DNA from: Alectoria sarmentosa
Taxonomy: Eukaryota > Ascomycota > Lecanoromycetes > Lecanorales > Parmeliaceae
Reading direction: 5' to 3'
DNA: 64,000 nucleotides
NCBI GenBank assembly: GCA_009733775.1
Contig: WOGZ01000029.1
Location: 124,001 to 188,000 of the forward strand
Part shown: piece by piece, positions 33,882 to 43,609 of the stretch
Layout of the letters: every line of letters begins with the position of its first letter
How positions within the stretch are numbered: the stretch's first letter is position 1
Notes under the pieces: generated by a model
The model's database searches: none
What the model was told of the DNA's origin: nothing
Seen by the model: the letters and a program-made list of their open reading frames with translations, nothing else
Position numbers and translations under genes: made by a program

Positions 33882-34804
33882 ATGACCGACAGCAAGAAAT
33901 ACAGCAACAAGCTTGACGGCGCCCGCGTCCTCGTCATCGGCGGTAGCTCCGGCATAGGCTACTGCGTTGCTGAAGCTTCCCTCGAATTCGGCGCCTCAGT
34001 CATCATCTCCTCTTCCCAACAATCCCGCATCGACTCCACCATCGACCAACTCCTCAAGACCTACCCGAGTGCCAAGGGCCGCATCGCAGGCTACGCTTGC
34101 GATTTGTCTTCCCCTTCCGTTGAAGCAAACATAGAGAAGCTCTTCGAACAATGCGGCGGGCCCAAATTCGACCATATAGTCCACACGGCTGGGGATAGCC
34201 TTGCCATGCTGAAGCTGGAAGATGCGACGCTGGAATCTATACAGAAGGCGGCCATGGTCCGATTCAACTCCCCCATCCTACTTGCCAAGTACGCGCCCAA
34301 GTATCTCAACCCGGGTCCAGCGTCGTCTATCACCCTGACCACGGGCAGCGTCAGCAGGAAGCCGAACAAAGACTGGTCGATCGTCGCCGGCTATGCGGCA
34401 GGCCTGCATGGCATAATGAGGAATCTGGCACTTGATTTGGCGCCTGTGAGTCATCTTTTCGATCCACCATTCCCTTCTCATCGTATTCTGGGGGCCGGAG
34501 ACCTTTTCCGCCTCCTGAGACAAGTCTTCTGACTCTTGAGCCGTCTTCAAAGAGAATCACTGACTCCGAAACCATTTAGATCAGGGTCAATTTGATAAGC
34601 CCGGGGGCGGTGTTGACGCCGCTTTGGGATGGTATGACGAAGGATAAAATTGAGAGCTTGATGGAACACACGAAGGGTAAGTGCACGACCGGGGAGATTG
34701 GGAAGGCGGAGGATGTGGCGGAGAGTTACCTCTATGTTATGAGGGATTGGAATGTCTCCGGGTCGGTGATAGATACGAATGGGGGGTTTCTGCTGACTCC
34801 TTAG
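33882..34804 (+). CDS. short-chain dehydrogenase/reductase with non-canonical active site
   Basis: This is a Rossmann-fold SDR. Exons 33882-34445 and 34580-34804 give 262 residues. The cofactor loop is GGSSGIG (residues 20-26), followed by YACDLSS (acidic residue of the adenine pocket), HTAGDSL in place of NNAG, the serine region TTGSVS (Ser156), and PGAVLTPLW after the active site. The catalytic tyrosine is Tyr171 in AGYAAGLHG, but the expected Lys four residues on is Leu175. The C-terminus reads VSGSVIDTNGGFLL, as in classical SDRs. The substrate cannot be told. The single intron (34446-34579) belongs to the repeated intron family. Confidence 0.88.
34446..34579 (+). repeat. introner-like intron, copy F (SDR intron, 134 nt)
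   Basis: The blocks in order are GTGAGTCATCTTTTCGATCC, CGTATTCTG, CCGGAGACCTTTTCC, GAGACAAGTCTTCTGACTC and CACTGACTCCGAAACC, then ATTTAG. GAGAC..GTCTT...ACTC matches copies A and B. ACTGACTCCGAAA is identical to copy D. Confidence 0.65.
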
Positions 34805-35211
34805 TGGAAATTGGTTGCATGACTTAGGCCGGAAGCAAAGGCGGTACAGCACATCCACATATAATTATATAGAGTAGAGCAATTGTTTTGAGCCAAGCAA
34901 CGCTCCTGTTCGTCGCTTCTTTGAGATATTTGCAAGCAACTTCCCGAAAAAGTGACGAGCGGGGAGTAGACCGACATGACGGTCTGACGGATCAGACTCA
35001 TGATAATTTGTACTTGTGACCCTCCCAGGTTTTTTAAACCAGTCGCTTAGAATATACCTCATCCTTTGCTAGACGGCTTCTTGACAATCGACTCCGGCCA
35101 TGATCCCTCATCTGCGATCCTGAAGTTGCAGAAGCGCAACCAAAGTCACGTCTGGCTGGAATTCGGGATAACATTGCATAAATCCAACACATGTATCGGG
35201 CTTCTACTTAA
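34805..35211. other. intergenic, convergent 3' ends
   Basis: These 407 bp lie between the SDR and the barwin-like gene. Nothing was recognised. Confidence 0.45.
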
Positions 35212-36125
35212 TCATGTAAGATTCTGGTAAGCAATGACATCGATATCCAAGCTATTAGTCTGCTTACTCCCACATCGCTCATCGGCTGGGATTTCCGTCT
35301 TGCAATAATTCTGTGCATTTGCGGCGGGACATGCATCTACCATTTCGACGATGACACTTCCATAGATTTGGTCATTGGAAGAAGAGCCGTAGAAGCCAAT
35401 GTTGTCGACTCGGTAGCAGGTACCGCACTGAGCGGCGACTGAGGGGCAGGAGGGCGGGACATAGCTGGAGGATGGATACTGGCCACCGTTCGTTGTGCTA
35501 AAAGAGGGTTTCAGTCAGATGAGCGTCGAAAAAGAGTCCTATACCGGGGAGCAAGAAAGGATGATGCTAGCAGTGAGACTAGAGACGCACCAGACGCTAG
35601 TATTGTATTCAGAGTCCATGTTTGGCTGGCTACCAATGCACAAGCCTGTAGAGATATCTTTGCTGATATCACCGGTGGCGGCGGCGAAGACGTCCGCGTT
35701 GTCTGTGTGAAATTGATCAATGGCGGATGGTCCAAGATATCAGGATCCTAGGGCTGACAGCAGACGAAAGAATAGCTCACTTGCGGTGGTAGATCTGTTC
35801 GCGATGGAGCATACTGTACCCCCTTGAGCCGCATATTGGTTGAAGGTTGCGACTCCTTGCACTCGTACTGGCGCTGGCTCTTTCGATGGCCTTTTTGCTC
35901 GTAAGTGGGCAGGGATAGCCGCTAAGATACATACACTAGATGGGAGCCGGGCATGTCAGATGACGAAAAGTTGCTGTGGAGAAGGTATTCAGCCTGCATA
36001 ACCTGGCTGCCACTACAGCCGACACCTTCTAACGTCTCTATTGTTCCCTCGTCTATACCTGCGTTAATGCATGTTTGGGAGGAAAGGTTGAGGGCTCTCC
36101 ATGATTTGATACCCGTAGGTGCTCG
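35212..36125 (-). CDS. barwin/expansin-like (double-psi beta-barrel) secreted protein, 5' end unresolved
   Basis: The 3' exons are clear on the minus strand: 35212-35497, 35591-35702, 35781-35877 and an exon ending at 35937. They read PAPVRVQGVATFNQYAAQGG, TVCSIANRSTTANNADVFAA, ATGDISKDISTGLCIGSQP, SVC|TTNGGQYPSSSYVPPSCP, QCGTCYRVDN, VIVEMVDACPAANAQNYCKT and DIDVIAYQNLT. The C-G-x-CYRV...V-x-MVDACP...LDID order is that of the DPBB fold found in expansins, barwin and fungal papain-inhibitor-like effectors. The exon above 35937 has a Cys-containing stretch (SSQTCINAGIDEG). No signal-peptide exon could be joined, so the start is unknown. One intron would end in GAG. Confidence 0.6.
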
Positions 36126-37431
36126 GCTCGGATGTCTTCAGTCAGCCATGGAGACAAGACCTTGGTCTGAGGGTGTAGAACCTTCCATTGTGTCCATGCT
36201 GCGTCGGTCGTAGGCTCGACACCTTCCAGCGTCCTCGGCAGACAGAAGTCGTTCTCTCAAAAGCAATGAGCTTAACATTTCTTGGAAACGTAATGTCGTG
36301 CCATCTTTGTTACGAAGAGCGAGCACAGGGGGAAGAAAAAGCGCAAAGGGAATTGACAGGTAGAGCGGGCGAAATAAGACTGATGGCGGAGAGAGAGTAA
36401 GAGAAGAGAGAGATGGTTCGATTGTCGATGTTTGATGCTCATGGAGATACTTTGCAGCGCTAGTGGTTGCGGCCTCAAAATGACAGGCGCGCAAGAGGAC
36501 ACAGTTGAAAGAGGAGATACATATAACGTCGGGAATACTTATCTTGTTATCCGACAGATTGAAACATGTGGCGAGTGGCGACCTTTCTTGCCGCAGTTCT
36601 TGATGGTCATGCAATCCTGATACAAGGTCTTCTCTATTCTCTACTCTCTATTCTCTATTCACTACTCACTGCAGTCAGCCAAAGAAAGGAAGTCGACAGG
36701 TTGAAGAGAAGGCCTTCCATGCTCTAGACCAGGAAGCAGTTGTCATTGCCCATCGACCCTGAGAGCATGTGCTGTCGTCTGGTGTCGTCAAGATTGAAAC
36801 TTTTGGGATTAGCTGGTGAGCAGGCCATGTTGGAAGGTTTGGGTTCGAGCGGACAGGTGACAAGAATAACACTCGAGCAGTCGGGGTGCAAAACATGTTT
36901 CGGGGCCGAACGCTCCCTAAAGTATATAGAGGCGGAAGCCCCCGTGGTGCCCGTAATTTGGGGCAACGGGGTGAGCGTGGGGTCCGCATCTTGATCCAGG
37001 GCCCAACGCCAAAGACCAAGACCAAGAGTGATTTACCCTTACATGTAGAACCACCAGAACGTTGGCTGGTTGAGCGAACAGCTTTCTGTAGCCTCACCAG
37101 CTACTCTCTCTTGGATTCGAATAGTGCCCTCCCTACCAAGTGGAGCGCTATATTGTGTCTTGATTGCCTCAGCCTGATCCCCTAACCCGCGTACTGAGTC
37201 ATTCATAAATATTCGATTGAGTCACAAGCTGAGGTCGAAGGAGCCACTCATCTGGTCATTAAGAAAGGAAAGAAGAAAGTCGCACGTCTCAATGCTTTCG
37301 CTTCTCCGCCTTTGCTCAGGTCTACTTTCCTATCTGTGAATTGTCTATTTGTATGGCCATTTCCCTTTAACGCCCCAATATCTTGGCTCAACCTCCTACT
37401 CTGTACCAAACGCTGCGGTCTTCACATCAAG
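36126..37431. other. intergenic, RtcA upstream region
   Basis: About 1.3 kb lies between divergent genes and probably includes the missing first exon of the barwin-like gene. A TCTATTCTC-type short tandem repeat occurs near 36632-36665. The minus-strand open frames (36138-36614 and 36675-37097) show no family likeness. Confidence 0.4.
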
Positions 37432-38745
37432 ATGTTCGCCCCAAATCCTCCAACATTCCCTGCCCCAGTGCCCCTCGACGGCACTACTCTCGAAGGTGGA
37501 GGCCAATTGCTACGCCTGGCGCTCTCGCTCTCTTCGCTGACGCAACAACCAATCCATGTCACCGACATCAGAGGTAAACGGCCAGGGAAGGTTTCCGGCC
37601 TCAAGGCATCTCATCTTGCTGCAGTTAAATGGTTAGCTAATGCTACCGCCGCGACGACTGAAGGCATGGAGGTGAAAAGTAGGGATTTGATGTTTAGGCC
37701 CTCGAAAACTGGAGAGGAGACTAGAAGCAACAGCGATCAAGCTGAGCACGTCGCAAGAAAGGGAGACGAAAAGGAGGGGGTCTGGGAAAACGTATTCGAA
37801 GATGATAGATTGGTCCGTCGGCAGTCTCTTATTACAATGTCCTCGCCCGGTTCCATTCTCTTAGTCATGCAAGCAATACTCCCGTATCTTTTGTTCTCCA
37901 ACAGCTCCAACATGGAGGCTCAGAAGAGGGTCGTACCGCTTCGCGTCACCATCGAGGGCGGCACGAACGTGAGTAGTTCTCCATCCATCGAATACGTTTC
38001 CCAGGTGCTTCTGCCAATGCTTTCCCAAAAATTGAGCATCACTCCGATCACAACAACACTCCACAAAAGAGGCTGGAGTACCGGAAGAACTGAGATCGGT
38101 AGTGTGACGTTCGATATCGAACCTTTGCCTCGCGCATTTGTACTTTCGACGTTCTCTTTCAAGAATAGAGGCCAATTGGCCAAGGTTCACGTCTCGATTC
38201 TTGCACCAGAAGCTGCAGCTAGGACCAGCATCAGAGACAAAGTGATTGCGCAATTGCTCGCGTACAGCCCTGAAATTGAGATTCTATTTCCCGTAGACGA
38301 GAAGTCTGGAAGTGAAAAACGTTTATACCTTCTTCTTGTTGCGGAAACTTCGAATGGTTACAGACTTGGGCGCGATTGGCTGTTCGACGAGAAGACACGA
38401 GGCTTAAGCACGGAAGAAGTGGGCGCGAAGCTAGTGTCAAAAGTCATGAAAGACCTCAAGAACGAATTGAAGCTTGGCGGGTGTGTGGATGAGTATATGC
38501 AGGATCAGCTAGTAGTGTTCCAGGCTCTTGCTGCAGGGAAAGCAGAGGTTGACGGTGGAATTGACAGAGAAGCAACTCTGCATACGAAAACCGCCAGGTG
38601 GGTTGCCGAGCAGGTTGTGGGTACTGGCTTTGACGAGTTGGGAAGGTGTCAAGGATTGGAATACGCGGTTGGGGAGGAGTTCTGGAAGAGAAGGAAGAAT
38701 TATTTGGGCAATGCCATTACAGCCATGAAGCAGTTGAGCACCTGA
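37432..38745 (+). CDS. RTCA: RNA 3'-terminal phosphate cyclase
   Basis: The enzyme converts RNA 3'-phosphates to 2',3'-cyclic ends with ATP. It is a single exon of 437 residues starting MFAPNPPTF; an upstream in-frame ATG at 37312 would add 40 residues with no family match. Family blocks are LDGTTLEGGGQLLRLALSLS, IRGKRPGKVSGLKASHLAAV, the central ITMSSPGSILLVMQAILPYL, VTIEGGTNVSSSPSIEYVSQ, and near the C-terminus DEYMQDQLVVFQALAAG followed by ATLHTKTARWVAEQ. The last contains the His that is the AMP-accepting nucleophile in RtcA enzymes. That His separates it from the inactive nucleolar paralog Rcl1. Confidence 0.9.
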   Translation: MFAPNPPTFPAPVPLDGTTLEGGGQLLRLALSLSSLTQQPIHVTDIRGKRPGKVSGLKASHLAAVKWLANATAATTEGMEVKSRDLMFRPSKTGEETRSNSDQAEHVARKGDEKEGVWENVFEDDRLVRRQSLITMSSPGSILLVMQAILPYLLFSNSSNMEAQKRVVPLRVTIEGGTNVSSSPSIEYVSQVLLPMLSQKLSITPITTTLHKRGWSTGRTEIGSVTFDIEPLPRAFVLSTFSFKNRGQLAKVHVSILAPEAAARTSIRDKVIAQLLAYSPEIEILFPVDEKSGSEKRLYLLLVAETSNGYRLGRDWLFDEKTRGLSTEEVGAKLVSKVMKDLKNELKLGGCVDEYMQDQLVVFQALAAGKAEVDGGIDREATLHTKTARWVAEQVVGTGFDELGRCQGLEYAVGEEFWKRRKNYLGNAITAMKQLST

Positions 38746-38954
38746 GCAGGTAATGCGTATCACTTGGTATGATGGCCTCCAAACAAAGCCATGTGTAAAG
38801 TTCAATGAATACATAGTAAAATGAGCGGTATAGAGCTTGATCTACGATGCCTTCGTTCTCATGCAATGGCGGACGCATACACGTCATCAGGGTCGGCTCA
38901 ATCGTTGTGCTTCTTACTGCGTGGAAACCAAAGCTTTCACCTCGAAGTAGAAGC

Positions 38955-40287
38955 TCACAAAAAAGCTGCCATATCTACTCGAGGGTTTTGATTTCTGATT
39001 GTCATCAAGAGGCTGCCATCACTGCCTGGGAATGGATTAGCTTTACCCATCTTCATAGGGGTGAGTCGTCTCCTGGCTCTCACCAAGACGATGTACGACT
39101 CCTGCCAGGCCTCGCCTGACGCACATGGCATCAATGGCTGTGGCCGCAAGATACATCAAATACCATGTTGCTGAAATTGGTTGGCCGATGGTGTTTGCCG
39201 TGATGATGCATTGTCCAAACGCTATGCATTCAAATCGTCAACAGGTCCTCAAGGATAGTGAACCAAAGGTACTTACGTTCAGCGAAAGCTTGTGGAAGCT
39301 CTACATCTACGTGCCCAGTCCCTCTTTTGCGTGGCCCAAAGACTTGTTGATTGTAGCTTGAAGATTCACAAGTCAGCATTCAACTTGCTGAGCGTGTCGA
39401 GCAAACCCAGGCCAAACGGAATCTCCCGTAACATGTCTTTCAATCTTGTAGCAAGGAAAATGCCGGTCCAAAGTCACACGTACGACGCAGGCATCCTATC
39501 CAGCACCGAACGACAGGACCCGGGGGGCGGCCCCGTCCCTTCGCATTGGACATTTGAAGGGTTATATGGGACAATCCGTATGGCGAGTCCTCCGCTTTCA
39601 CCTGGGAGGGCAAGGCCGAGTCAGCCGCGTCCTGACTACAGCTGCATGTCTCCAAACGCCAAGGGCGATTATCTTCTATCGAATCTTTCAAGGGTCTCGC
39701 TAACCTATGTCTACCGCAACGCCGCCTTGCTGCATATAGCCCTTCACACATACACCAAGAACAAGCAATGCAGCTCTTGAGAGCTCGTCCGCCGTTGATA
39801 TGTCAGATATTACATCCCTTTTTTTGGTGATATCAACCGCGCAGAGGCCGTCATGGCTAAGAACCCTGAACGGAAGAGGAACATCAAAGCTTCCCTCTGT
39901 CCGTTGTCCAAATGTTCGACGGGTAGTGCTTGTGGGCAGTAGCTCCCAGACCTCCTGGCAACTAGCAATATTCAGACCCCTACCGTAAGTCGATGCATCA
40001 CATTGGATCCTTGGTGCCGCGAGATGGGGATTAGTCACGTTGAATGGTTTTCCAATCAGTGTTAGAGATGAGTTATTCTTGGCCAGCGCAGTAGGAGCAT
40101 ATGGAGCTGGCCAAGAAAGATCTAATGACGAGGGTTTCTGGAAGGTCGTGACGTCGCTATCAGGAACAGATAGGTCCAGCGAAGACCTGTCGTTAGTGCC
40201 TTGCTCAGGGGAGATTATCACGCTAGATAGAACCATGCAGACGTAAATAATGAGCAAATTATGGGGTAAATGCCACGAAGCCATCAA
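38955..40287 (-). CDS. secreted Cys-containing protein with two tandem homologous modules
   Basis: Exons 39705-40287, 39484-39601, 39277-39356, 39084-39221 and 38955-39025 give 329 residues. A hydrophobic N-terminus (MMASWHLPHNLLIIYVCMVL) is a signal peptide. Module 1 reads CDASTYGRGLNIASCQEVW, TFGQRTEGSFDVPLPFRVLS, DGLCAVDI, ALLVLGVCVKGYMQQGGVAV and ESGGLAIRIVPYNPSNVQCE. Module 2 repeats the plan: GSCRSVLDRMPAS|YNQQVFGPR, GTGHVDVELPQAF, GQCIITANTIGQP, AATAIDAMCVRRGLAGVV, SDGSLLMTIRNQNP. Single-module relatives are common as secreted proteins of plant-associated ascomycetes, with no known activity. Intron 39357-39483 is a repeated-family intron and ends in AAG. Confidence 0.8.
39357..39483 (-). 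repeat. introner-like intron, copy G (127 nt)
   Basis: Minus strand: GTACGTGTGACTTTGG, TTTTCCTTG, ATTGAAAGACATGTTACGG, GAGATTCC and AATGCTGACTTGTGAATC, ending TCAAG. AGACATGTT.C.GGAG matches copy C and AGACATC.TTCGGGAG copy A. AATGCTGA also ends copy C. Confidence 0.65.
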
Positions 40288-40846
40288 AAGGACGCCGCTC
40301 GAGTCTGAAGGGACAAAGTGTAGCGACTGATTGCCCTTCTTATAGCTAGAGACAGCATCAGGGCTGCCGCTGAGGGCTGAACTATGAGTGGAGAAGCCAA
40401 CACAATCCTTTCTCGCGATTAAACGAGTTCCTCAAGCGCCATGAATGCATTGCATGGCAAATCTCACACCAAGCATCAGAAGGGAGATTGAAGCGCGCAA
40501 GACACAGCTAAGAAAAACGTAATTGAGGGGCCTTAATTTGTCTTGCTAAGAAGAACACTGCCATTCGGTAAAAAACGGTCATATTCTGTATTATCTGGAA
40601 AGACGTAGACTGTAGCATTGCGGAAGAGCAGAGTTTATGTAGCTGGACTTGTTGATCGTTCTCTGTCTTGACACGCACAGTCAGCAATTGCACGATGTTC
40701 CCCGAGATGCACATCCACCTGAACAGCCATGCCTACATGTGTAGACCGGAGTCGATGGGTAATAGAAGCACAAGCAGTCCACAGCCCACAATCGCAACAC
40801 CAATCCATGCCACCCCTCTGCACCTTATCCTCTCCATCCTCCCAGC
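40288..40846. other. intergenic
   Basis: These 559 bp contain the secreted-protein promoter and the PET191 3' flank. Nothing else was recognised. Confidence 0.45.
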
Positions 40847-41263
40847 CTAGCGCTCCTTCTTCCTCAACTCCCCATCCGCACCCTCCACCAAATCCACCTC
40901 CTCCTTCCCAGTCCCTCCGATCCCCGTCTCTCCCACCGCTCTCCTCCCACCATAAAGCTGCCCTCCTTTTTCGCCCTCAATCTCTTTACTAACCGCAATA
41001 GGCTGATTGCCTCTGAACCTTTTCCGCATATCGATCATGCCTCGTTTGCATTCGCCGTAGCCCTTTTTGAGCTGCTGACAGCGGGTTGGGAGACCGTCGA
41101 CAAGAGGGGGGCGGAGACAGTCGGCGGGCGTGTTGCGGTAGATCATGACGCAGTCAGAATTTTGCAGGCATGTCGCTAGGGCCGCCCCTAGAGGGGGAGG
41201 GTCAGTGGAGGGTAGGTTGAGGAAGGGGGAGGGAATACGGATGTCTTTGCATGAGGAGGGCAT
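40847..41263 (-). CDS. PET191: Cytochrome c oxidase assembly protein PET191 (COA5)
   Basis: Pet191 is a twin Cx9C-type protein of the mitochondrial intermembrane side that is needed to assemble cytochrome oxidase. Exons 41239-41263 and 40847-41187 give 121 residues. The join restores MPSSCKDI|RAALATCLQNSDCV. PADCLRPPLVDGLPTRCQQL, KKGYGECKRGMIDMRKRFRG and NQPIAV follow. All family cysteines are present. The 51-nt intron (41188-41238) is C/T-rich and ends in TAG. The last 45 residues are Gly/Glu-rich and variable, longer than in yeast. Confidence 0.93.
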   Translation of the reverse strand: MPSSCKDIRIPSPFLNLPSTDPPPLGAALATCLQNSDCVMIYRNTPADCLRPPLVDGLPTRCQQLKKGYGECKRGMIDMRKRFRGNQPIAVSKEIEGEKGGQLYGGRRAVGETGIGGTGKEEVDLVEGADGELRKKER

Positions 41264-41479
41264 GGTACTGGGCCCAGGTAAGTGTTGTTGCAGTCAGTGG
41301 CGAAGTCTAGGCCGATATGGAGGGTCTAGACATCCTGTTGCTCATGACTTGATGTTCGGATTTGATTACCGATGCTGAAGGTGTAGAAGCTTTTGGCACA
41401 TTTATATCGAAGAGCACGCTACTTAGTACCTCTTGATAGATTGACTTTTCATAATCCTACACTATACTAAAAAACATCT

Positions 41480-43056
41480 CTATTGCATTTTCTTTCCCCT
41501 GCTCTGCTCATAGGCAGGCTCGCTCCACAGCCAGATACCCACAAAAGCCACCCATCCGGCTATTGTGATCCATACACCAGCAATCCAGACCCAACCGGCA
41601 CTGATCTCCCAGCTACGTGGCCATTCGTCGTGAGCGAAATGTCTGACCGTTACTTCCCGCTTTATGTCCACATTCGTGAGGAACGGTCGCTTGTAATTGA
41701 CGCGGAACGAAAAAATGCCATGTTGGTCTGGAAGCTTGAAAGTACTGCTGAAGGTCGTGCTGTTGGGTGTTTGAGAAATGGGTAGAAGATTGAGACGGTG
41801 ATAGGGCGATAGCATGGTGAATTCAAGCTGCAAGGCGTCTGAGGGATCAATCTTGAGATGACCGAGATAATCGTATGAATACTCAGAGATCTCGATATTA
41901 AAGGTCTTCAGGCACAATTAGCCCTCCTGGTTGTAGCTTGGAGAAGGACATCACTTACTACGTCGTTTTTGACACGGTAGATTGTAGGATTCAGATATCC
42001 CAGCTGGGCTACACTGTCATTGCCAGCTGCGTCTCCTGTGATTGAGCTGAGGTGGTGCTCAACTCTACCGACTTTCAATACTCCCAATTCCATGAATGTC
42101 CATGCAGTGATCTGCTTCGCAAATTCTCGATTTGCAGTCTTGCAGTCTTTTCCGTCCACACTTTTGACTTTGCCGTCGAACCACTTGTTCTCGAGCGCTT
42201 CAGCAGACCCAAAGACTGTGAATCTGGCTGAATTCCTAGCCTGCATACTTGAAACTAGCGATATCTGTTCTCCGACGGCGAACGGATCCTCCACAACGTC
42301 AGCTTCGTCCTTCGGATTGTAGCTGTAGGCGGTACTCTTCGCTCGTAGAACCGGCGCCAAAAGCGGATTTGAGTTCCCCAATTCTTGGGCAACCGCTCTA
42401 GGGAAAGCAATTGTGCCATCTCCGCCAAAGTAGTCTTTGACGTCTGATCGTAGGCGGGAGCCTTGGGGAAGTAAAAGAACATCATGCTTCTCAGATGCCG
42501 AAGCTGCGTCGTAGTTGAAGTGATCAACCACAAGCGAGTCACGATCTGGAGGCAGGTGAATGTCTAATTCGAGAAGAAGGGAGGAAATGGAGGTTGGCGT
42601 TGGATAGTCGGCGGAGAGCGTGAGGAGTATGTTGCCATTCTGGTTGATGAATTGTAATAGAAGTTTTGGTGTTAAGGCAGGGCCCAACCCTGGATTTGGT
42701 AAGCCAAAATCGTCAACGTTTGCATGAGATGATGTACCTTTCGTCTTTTGGGGGAGTAGAAGGATATGATCGAAAGTTCGCTCCCCATGCTGGAACAAGG
42801 CGAGCTTGTCATTCTTTGGTGACTCAAAAGTGAGCTTGTAGCCTCGAGCTAATAGGTTCAGTTAGCATGCACAATTGGACGATTCAAGGGAAGAGAATCA
42901 ATTGTTCAGCATGCCTTCGAGGTCGCCCCAGAACGTGGAGTATTTCGCCTTTTCAAATGATTCTTCAATGACAACCAGCAATCGACTCCCAGTACTGCTT
43001 AGACCCTGCACCGAGCCCAGCAGGATTACGAGCAATAGAGGAGCGAGCCACCGCAT
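41480..43056 (-). CDS. WBP1: Oligosaccharyltransferase subunit WBP1 (OST48)
   Basis: Wbp1 is an essential subunit of the ER complex that N-glycosylates nascent proteins. Exons 42915-43056, 41959-42848 and 41480-41905 give 485 residues. The N-terminus is a signal peptide (MRWLAPLLLVILLGSVQG). Luminal blocks are RLLVVIEE, FDHILLLPQKTKG, LLQFINQNGNILLTLSADYP, VVDHFNYD, QGSRLRSDVKDYFGG and FVLSS-like ARFTVFGSAEALENKWFDG. The C-terminal part has GIFSFRVNYKRPFLTN and a membrane helix (AGVWITIAGWVAFVGIWLW) with a short basic tail. Intron 42849-42914 starts GCATGC (GC-AG type), and intron 41906-41958 ends in AAG. The gene is divergent from the complex I gene over 234 bp. Confidence 0.93.
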
Positions 43057-43290
43057 GTCTTAATGAGTTGCGGTCGTTGGCTGTAGGATTTAGAGACTTG
43101 AGCTTTCTGGAGACGTGTCGCCAAGAAATTGTACAGCGCCAAGCAAAAGCAGTTCTGCCGCGCTTCCATCTACGCTCGAAAGCCCGCCTCCATTGCTAAA
43201 TGCCAAGCCATTGAGGCCTTGATCAAGCCTTCCGACGCTCACACCCGAGCCAAATCTCGCCGTCACATCGAAGAAATCTTCTCCTGCAGT

Positions 43291-43609
43291 ATGTCTTACC
43301 CACAGTTCTTCCAGCAGCCCTTCCGCTACATGCGATGGGCCTCACACGAGAAACCAGCCATCTTCTACTCCCTCGTCATTGGAGCCGGCGGCCCACTGTC
43401 CGTAGTCATTGCACCACCAATTCGGAGATATTTTAAAGATGGGCCGAGAGAAAAGATACCAATGACATATCCAAGTAAGCTACCCATAAGGACATCAAAG
43501 ACTGATGAAGACGCGAAGCCCCCTGACCAGGAAAAAACGGACTCGGCTAATTCATTCATCTGCAGTACCGCCGGGTCCAAGAAGGATACCAGAGGGCTAT
43601 GATGACTAG
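43291..43609 (+). CDS. NADH:ubiquinone oxidoreductase 9.5-kDa subunit
   Basis: This is a small accessory membrane subunit of mitochondrial complex I, like the Neurospora 9.5-kDa protein. Exons 43291-43474 and 43566-43609 give 75 residues: MSYPQFFQQPFRYMRWASHE, KPAIFYSLVIGAGGPLSVVI (membrane helix), APPIRRYF, then MTYP|IPPGPRRIPEGYDD. The frame stays open upstream to 43129, but without an ATG, so 43291 is the start. The 91-nt intron ends in CAG. Confidence 0.88.

Noticed and set aside
43129..43290. In-frame upstream extension of the complex I 9.5-kDa gene
   Set aside because: No ATG in the extension, and family members start at the MSYPQFF-type position.
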